9,472 bases of DNA from Actinobacteria bacterium UBA2286 (lineage in GTDB: Bacteria > Actinomycetota > Coriobacteriia > Anaerosomatales > Anaerosomataceae), in the NCBI GenBank assembly GCA_002345925.1, contig DDWM01000071.1:1-9472 (forward strand), read 5' to 3'. Positions 7,078-9,472 of this stretch are shown here, one piece after another. The notes below the pieces were generated by a model. The model did no database searches. It had not been told where the DNA came from and saw only the letters and a program-made list of their open reading frames with translations. Each line of letters starts with the position of its first letter. Positions within the stretch are counted from its first letter, which is position 1. A program made the translations under genes and the position numbers.

Positions 7078-8027
7078 GCAAAGTACTTGGGAAGCTCGGG
7101 ATACTGCTTGAGCTTGTGAAGTTCGAGCACTCGGTTTTCGCGCTTCCGTACGCTTTCATCGGAGCGCTCTACGGTGCGAAGGTCGTCGACCGCATGAGCG
7201 GCGCCGGTTGGGATTGGGGCACGACGATCGACTCCGGTCGATGGAACCCGTGGGTCCTTGCGGGTGGCGGCTGGCCTACGCTTGTGGCGATTCTGTGGGT
7301 AGCGGTGGCGATGGTAGGTGCGCGGGCGTTCGCCTTCGTACTGAATCGGGCGGTCGACAAAGAGATCGATGCCAGGAATCCGCGCACCGCAGGCCGTGCC
7401 ATTCCTGCGGGGTTGATCAAGGCGTGGGAGCTCTGGCTATTCGCGGCGTTCATGTTCGCCGCTTATCTTCACGCCGTCTTCCAACTTGCCCCCGTCACGC
7501 ACTGGCTGTGGCCGATTCCGCTTGCGGCGTTCGTTGCATATCCCTATATGAAGCGATTCACTCCGCTGTGCCATTACTGGCTTGGCCTTTGCCTTGGTTT
7601 GGCGCCTGTTGCAGGTTGGGTCGCTGTCGGGGCGCCGATCAGCTCTCCCGCGCCATGGGTGTTCGGATTGGCCGTCACGCTGTGGACTGCGGGCTTTGAC
7701 ATGATCTATGCCACGCAGGACATCGAGTGTGATGTCCGCGACGGTATCCACAGCATGCCTGCAGACTTCGGGATCCCTGCCGCACTGCGGCAGACGAGAG
7801 TCACACATGTGCTCACGGTCATATTGCTGATACTCGGTGGCACGCTCGCTCAGGTGGGCTGGCCGTGGTACGTGGGTGTGGGTCTGGCCGCGGGACTACT
7901 GTGGTATGAGAACAGCATCGTGCGAGTAGATGACTTGTCCAAAGTGAACGCGGCGTTCTTCACTGTGAACGGCGTCATCGCGGTGGTTGTGTTCGTTGGT
8001 GCGCTTGCAGATCGCCTTCTCGGCTAG
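7074..8027 (+). CDS. ubiA: UbiA-family polyprenyltransferase (MqnP-like)
   Basis: This integral membrane protein of 317 residues, with about eight or nine hydrophobic helices, transfers a polyprenyl chain to an aromatic acceptor. Two aspartate-rich motifs are clear: NRAVDKEID, with N91, D95 and D99, and DMIYATQDIECD, with D209, Y212, D216 and D220. These bind the magnesium-pyrophosphate of the prenyl donor. The N-terminal KFEHSVFALPYAF segment is typical of the prenyltransferases that sit with ubiD and ubiX in menaquinone-producing bacteria (SCO4491/MqnP type). The protein is somewhat longer than the usual 285-295 residues. Residues about 44-70, rich in Gly and Trp, look like an extended loop after the first helix. 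I chose GTG at 7074, which overlaps the ubiD stop. 1,4-dihydroxy-6-naphthoate is the likely acceptor, but 4-hydroxybenzoate cannot be excluded from sequence alone. Confidence 0.9.
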   Translation: MSKVLGKLGILLELVKFEHSVFALPYAFIGALYGAKVVDRMSGAGWDWGTTIDSGRWNPWVLAGGGWPTLVAILWVAVAMVGARAFAFVLNRAVDKEIDARNPRTAGRAIPAGLIKAWELWLFAAFMFAAYLHAVFQLAPVTHWLWPIPLAAFVAYPYMKRFTPLCHYWLGLCLGLAPVAGWVAVGAPISSPAPWVFGLAVTLWTAGFDMIYATQDIECDVRDGIHSMPADFGIPAALRQTRVTHVLTVILLILGGTLAQVGWPWYVGVGLAAGLLWYENSIVRVDDLSKVNAAFFTVNGVIAVVVFVGALADRLLG

Positions 8028-8038
8028 GAGAGGTTTCT

Positions 8039-8635
8039 ATGAAGCACTACGTCGTAGTCATCACAGGTGCATCGGGTTCGGTCTACGGATTGCGAGCCAT
8101 CGAGCAACTGCTTGTCTCAGGGCACACGGTCTCGCTGGTCGCCACGCCGACCGGCGCTGAGGTCATGGCATACGAGACGGGTTTCAGGCTTCCTGAGACG
8201 TCTGCCAAGGAGACCGTGCTGCGGTTTCTTGATCTGCCGCCCGACGCTCCTTTGCGGGTGGTCGCGGATAATGACATGTTCGATGCGGTCGCAAGCGGAT
8301 CGAGCAGCGTCGACGGGGTCATCGTGATTCCGGCTTCCATGGGGTTCGTAGCCTCGGTCGCGGCCGGTCTCGGCAGTGATCTTGCCGAGCGAGCAGCTGA
8401 CGTGGCTCTCAAAGAGCGTCGTCCGCTGGTGCTTGTGCCACGCGAAACGCCTCTTAATCTCATCCACCTGCGGAACATGACGACCCTTGCCGAGGCGGGA
8501 GCGATCATCGTTCCTGCCATGCCGGCGTTCTATCAGCGCCCGGAGACGCTCGACGATATGGTCAACTTCGTTGTTGGCAAGGCGTTGGACGTGCTAGGCG
8601 TGGAGCATGAGCTCTATCCGCGCTGGCGTGAATAG
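8039..8635 (+). CDS. ubiX: UbiX flavin prenyltransferase
   Basis: This 198-residue flavoprotein joins a dimethylallyl group to reduced FMN, making the prenyl-FMN cofactor that UbiD needs. The nucleotide-binding start TGASGSVYG (9-17) and the block PASMGFVASVAAG from residue 98 are diagnostic, as is LVLVPRETPLN with R135 and E136. K125, E136 and Y165 fall exactly four residues before the K129, E140 and Y169 that I recall as active-site positions in Pseudomonas UbiX. By the same offset, that enzyme's Arg185 corresponds to K181 here, a conservative change. The start is set by AGGAGAGG (8026-8033), which overlaps the ubiA stop. The gap to ubiA is 11 bases. This is the last gene of the apparent operon: a 117-base gap and a possible new promoter follow. 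Confidence 0.94.
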   Translation: MKHYVVVITGASGSVYGLRAIEQLLVSGHTVSLVATPTGAEVMAYETGFRLPETSAKETVLRFLDLPPDAPLRVVADNDMFDAVASGSSSVDGVIVIPASMGFVASVAAGLGSDLAERAADVALKERRPLVLVPRETPLNLIHLRNMTTLAEAGAIIVPAMPAFYQRPETLDDMVNFVVGKALDVLGVEHELYPRWRE

Positions 8636-8670
8636 GTGCTCGCTTGACGTTTGAGTGTCAACGGGAGCAC
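8636..8670 (+). promoter_or_regulatory. Nested inverted repeat just after the ubiX stop
   Basis: GTGCTC (8636-8641) pairs with GAGCAC (8665-8670), and inside it TTGAC (8644-8648) pairs with GTCAA (8657-8661) around an 8-base loop. As RNA this makes a 35-base hairpin with a small internal loop, directly after the ubiX stop. It lacks a following T run (the next bases are AATCCTTATATA), so it is a poor intrinsic terminator. The inner palindrome includes the TTGACG of a possible -35 box, so an operator role is equally possible. Confidence 0.45.
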
Positions 8671-8673
8671 AAT
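8644..8673 (+). promoter_or_regulatory. Promoter candidate for the 50-codon gene
   Basis: TTGACG (8644-8649) matches five of six -35 positions and is followed after 18 bases by CACAAT (8668-8673), a four-of-six -10 match. A second reading uses TTGAGT (8651-8656) with TTATAT (8676-8681), 19 bases apart. Either would start transcription about 60-75 bases before the ATG at 8753. The boxes lie within or beside the inverted repeat at 8636-8670. Confidence 0.4.
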
Positions 8674-8703
8674 CCTTATATAGCAGGGGTCTCCATCACA
8701 CCA

Positions 8704-8739
8704 CAGTCGTAGTAACAGTCGTAGCAGTAGCAGTCGTAG
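8704..8739 (+). repeat. Three direct copies of CAGTCGTAG in a gene leader
   Basis: CAGTCGTAG occurs at 8704-8712, 8716-8724 and 8731-8739. TAA separates the first two and CAGTAG the last two. The whole stretch has a three-base rhythm and ends one base before the AAGGAG ribosome binding site. Read in one frame it contains several stop codons, so it is not coding in that frame. It may have arisen by slippage, or it may be a repeated recognition site in the leader RNA. Confidence 0.75.
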
Positions 8740-8752
8740 AAGGAGAAGTGCC

Positions 8753-8905
8753 ATGACCCTGGCGCAAGCGCGTAAGCGCTATCCGCTCGTTCCTCGCGAG
8801 ATTCTCAAGTGGGCGATTGATAATATCGCCGACCAGCAGGATCTAGAGCGCGGCCTCCATCGCCTCGAGCAGGCGAAACGTATTCAGGTGAAGTACGGCG
8901 TCTGA
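8753..8905 (+). CDS. Small hypothetical protein, 50 residues
   Basis: ATG at 8753 is preceded by AAGGAG (8740-8745) at seven bases and followed by 50 codons ending in TGA. Codon use is like the neighbouring genes, with mostly G or C in third positions. The product is soluble and basic, with no signal peptide or membrane segment. The first part (ARKRYPLVPREILKWAIDNI) contains a predicted helix after a basic, proline-bounded segment. The second part (DLERGLHRLEQAKRIQ) looks like an amphipathic helix able to form a short coiled coil. I do not recognise a family. A regulatory or antitoxin-like protein is conceivable, but no toxin partner is present. The leader carries three 9-base repeats, and the gene is convergent with tRNA-Cys. 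Confidence 0.65.
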   Translation: MTLAQARKRYPLVPREILKWAIDNIADQQDLERGLHRLEQAKRIQVKYGV

Positions 8906-8938
8906 TTCGCGACGCCATTTGCACCACCCCTCACCCCT

Positions 8939-8990
8939 GCGTGCGGCCGCGCGAGACGTCCCCTCGGCTTGCGTGACCCTCACCGCACGC
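8939..8990. repeat. GC-rich 8-base inverted repeat downstream of the small gene
   Basis: GCGTGCGG (8939-8946) and CCGCACGC (8983-8990) are perfect inverted copies 36 bases apart. The interior can form two short hairpins, CGAG/CTCG (8952-8955 with 8963-8966) and GTGA/TCAC (8973-8976 with 8980-8983). This could be the 3' structure of the small mRNA, a branched RNA, or a GC-driven coincidence. No T run follows on the plus strand. Confidence 0.4.
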
Positions 8991-8992
8991 GA

Positions 8993-9022
8993 CATCTGGA
9001 TACATGCCGGTGTGTTCAGATG
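8993..9022. repeat. Short imperfect hairpin between the small gene and tRNA-Cys
   Basis: CATCTG (8993-8998) pairs with CAGATG (9017-9022). Inside, after a symmetric three-base internal loop, ACA (9002-9004) pairs with TGT (9011-9013) around a TGCCGG loop. It sits between two other inverted repeats. No function can be assigned. Confidence 0.35.
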
Positions 9023-9024
9023 GC

Positions 9025-9060
9025 AATGAAACGGCCCGCCTGCGATTTGCAGGCGGGCCG
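9025..9060 (-). terminator. Intrinsic terminator after tRNA-Cys
   Basis: A perfect 12-base-pair stem, CGGCCCGCCTGC (9032-9043) with its complement at 9049-9060, closes a five-base loop. Read on the minus strand it starts ten bases after the tRNA CCA end and is followed by TTTCATT. It is a good terminator for tRNA-Cys. On the plus strand no T run follows, so it is a poor terminator for the small gene. Confidence 0.75.
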
Positions 9061-9070
9061 AACTCATACC

Positions 9071-9144
9071 TGGAGGCGACGCCCGGATTCGAACCGGGGA
9101 TAAAGGCTTTGCAGGCCTCTGCCTTGCCACTTGGCGACGTCGCC
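9071..9144 (-). tRNA. tRNA-Cys (anticodon GCA)
   Basis: The minus strand folds as a full cloverleaf. The seven-base acceptor stem GGCGACG pairs with CGTCGCC. The anticodon loop CTGCAAA holds GCA, and the T arm contains the standard TTCGAAT loop. The discriminator base is T, as expected for cysteine tRNA. The CCA end is encoded (9071-9073). The 5' end is at 9144. A terminator follows, and the gene is separated from the upstream tRNA-Gly by another strong terminator. Confidence 0.95.
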
Positions 9145-9153
9145 GTTCTAGGG

Positions 9154-9170
9154 GGGAGCCAGTAGCTCCC
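9154..9170. repeat. Small hairpin between the tRNA-Gly terminator and tRNA-Cys
   Basis: GGGAGC (9154-9159) pairs with GCTCCC (9165-9170) around a five-base loop. It fills most of the 31 bases between the T run of the tRNA-Gly terminator and the 5' end of tRNA-Cys. It might help RNA processing, or be the remains of a leader. Confidence 0.4.
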
Positions 9171-9175
9171 TGCTC

Positions 9176-9227
9176 AAAAAAAAGAAGGTCGGCCCCGAGG
9201 GGCTTGATGAGCCTCGGACCAACCTTC
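9176..9227 (-). terminator. Strong intrinsic terminator after tRNA-Gly
   Basis: On the minus strand, 9227-9212 pairs with 9200-9184 in a stem of about 16 base pairs that includes some G-T pairs and one bulge. A run of eight T residues follows (9183-9176). It begins 12 bases after the tRNA-Gly CCA end. The layout is that of a classic Rho-independent terminator acting only in the minus direction. Confidence 0.85.
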
Positions 9228-9239
9228 CGGGGTATTGAA

Positions 9240-9315
9240 TGGAGCGGACGACCGGATTCGAACCGGCGACCCCAACCTTGGCAAGGTTGTGCTCTACCAA
9301 CTGAGCCACGTCCGC
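9240..9315 (-). tRNA. tRNA-Gly (anticodon GCC)
   Basis: The minus strand gives acceptor stem GCGGACG paired with CGTCCGC. The D arm has GGCTCAGTTGGTAGAGC, the anticodon loop TTGCCAA has GCC, and the T arm has TTCGAAT. The discriminator is T and the CCA end is encoded (9240-9242). A well-formed promoter lies just upstream, and a strong terminator follows. Confidence 0.96.
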
Positions 9316-9326
9316 GCGCAAGGGGT

Positions 9327-9355
9327 AGTCTACCAACGGCGCAGCAGGGTGGCAA
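9327..9355 (-). promoter_or_regulatory. Promoter of tRNA-Gly
   Basis: On the minus strand TTGCCA (9355-9350) is followed after exactly 17 bases by TAGACT (9332-9327). This predicts a start a few bases before or at the 5' end of the mature tRNA at 9315, so the leader is very short. Confidence 0.7.
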
Positions 9356-9404
9356 GGGCGAATTCTGAGAGATTTAGAATAGGTCTAGCGCGATGCGTGG
9401 ATAC

Positions 9405-9413
9405 TGCTACAAT
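9405..9413 (+). promoter_or_regulatory. Extended -10 promoter of the plus-strand tRNA
   Basis: TGCTACAAT combines an extended TGn element (9405-9407) with a five-of-six -10 box (9408-9413). No good -35 box is seen 17 bases upstream (CTAGCG), as is common with extended -10 promoters. Transcription should start near 9420, giving a leader of about 20 bases that contains a GCTGC/GCAGC hairpin (9421-9425 with 9432-9436). Confidence 0.6.
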
Positions 9414-9440
9414 AGTCGTCGCTGCTCTTGGGCAGCAGAT

Positions 9441-9472
9441 GGGCGCTTAGCTCAGGGGGAGAGCGCTTCCTT
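9441..9472 (+). tRNA. Start of a tRNA gene, probably tRNA-Val (cut by window edge)
   Basis: The sequence starts GGGCGCT, then TA, then a D arm GCTC...GAGC, and ends inside the anticodon arm at CTTCCTT. This is the expected 5' half of a bacterial tRNA. The acceptor and D-arm sequence and the CTTCC anticodon stem resemble tRNA-Val. The anticodon itself lies beyond the window, so the identity is a guess from similarity. Confidence 0.75.

Noticed and set aside
8636..8682. Intrinsic terminator for the ubiX operon
   Set aside because: The stem is moderate and interrupted, and the following bases (AATCCTTATATA) are not a T run. It is kept only as an inverted repeat of unknown role.
8843..9355. Minus-strand open frame of 170 codons across both tRNA genes
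   Set aside because: It reads through two complete tRNAs and their terminators. Such products are a known annotation artefact.
9235..9450. Plus-strand open frame of 71 codons antisense to tRNA-Gly
   Set aside because: Its start (DRIRTGDPNLGK) is the familiar false translation of a tRNA antisense strand. There is no ribosome binding site.
1..9472. Mobile element, CRISPR array or integration site
   Set aside because: No transposase, integrase, terminal repeats or spaced repeat array is visible. The tRNA genes are intact, and no second copy of a tRNA 3' end was seen.

Overview
The window looks like a piece of a chromosome from a high-GC, Gram-positive-type bacterium. It is most consistent with an actinobacterium, possibly an anaerobic lineage such as Coriobacteriia; this lineage call is inference and nothing here proves it. 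The grounds are GC-rich third codon positions, GTG and TTG starts, strong purine-rich ribosome binding sites, a SpoIIE/RsbU-type phosphatase with a SpoIIAA/SpoIIAB-type partner, and a ubiD-ubiA-ubiX cluster arranged like the late menaquinone (futalosine pathway) genes of Streptomyces. I see no insertion sequence, CRISPR array or phage gene.

Layout. (1) Positions 1-38 may be the last codons of an upstream gene. (2) 106-4200 is a two-gene signalling unit. A large membrane sensor has an extracytoplasmic domain, HAMP, three GAF-like domains and a C-terminal SpoIIE-type PP2C phosphatase. It is followed by an unusual single protein that fuses a STAS domain (anti-sigma antagonist) to a RsbW/SpoIIAB-like HATPase (anti-sigma kinase). 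Together they could supply all the phosphorylation parts of a partner switch, but no sigma factor is present. (3) 4309-8635 is a tight five-gene run: nitroreductase, HAD-family hydrolase, UbiD decarboxylase, UbiA/MqnP-like prenyltransferase and UbiX flavin prenyltransferase. The genes overlap by 4 bases or are 10-11 bases apart, so they are probably one operon. UbiX makes prenylated FMN, UbiD uses it to decarboxylate an aromatic acid, and UbiA attaches the polyprenyl tail, most likely to make menaquinone. The nitroreductase and HAD protein may support this, but their roles are unproven.

(4) 8636-9070 contains a nested inverted repeat over a possible promoter, a leader with three CAGTCGTAG copies, a probable 50-residue gene (8753-8905) that I do not recognise, and consecutive inverted repeats. 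(5) 9071-9472 holds tRNA genes. tRNA-Cys(GCA) and tRNA-Gly(GCC) lie on the minus strand, both with encoded CCA and each followed by a terminator. The start of a third tRNA, probably Val, is on the plus strand and is cut by the window edge. The Gly and Val genes are divergent, with recognisable promoters between them.

The observations most worth checking are the STAS-HATPase fusion paired with the phosphatase, the nitroreductase-HAD genes coupled to a UbiD/UbiA/UbiX unit, the 50-codon gene with its repeat-bearing leader, and the strong terminator between tRNA-Gly and an apparently promoterless tRNA-Cys.
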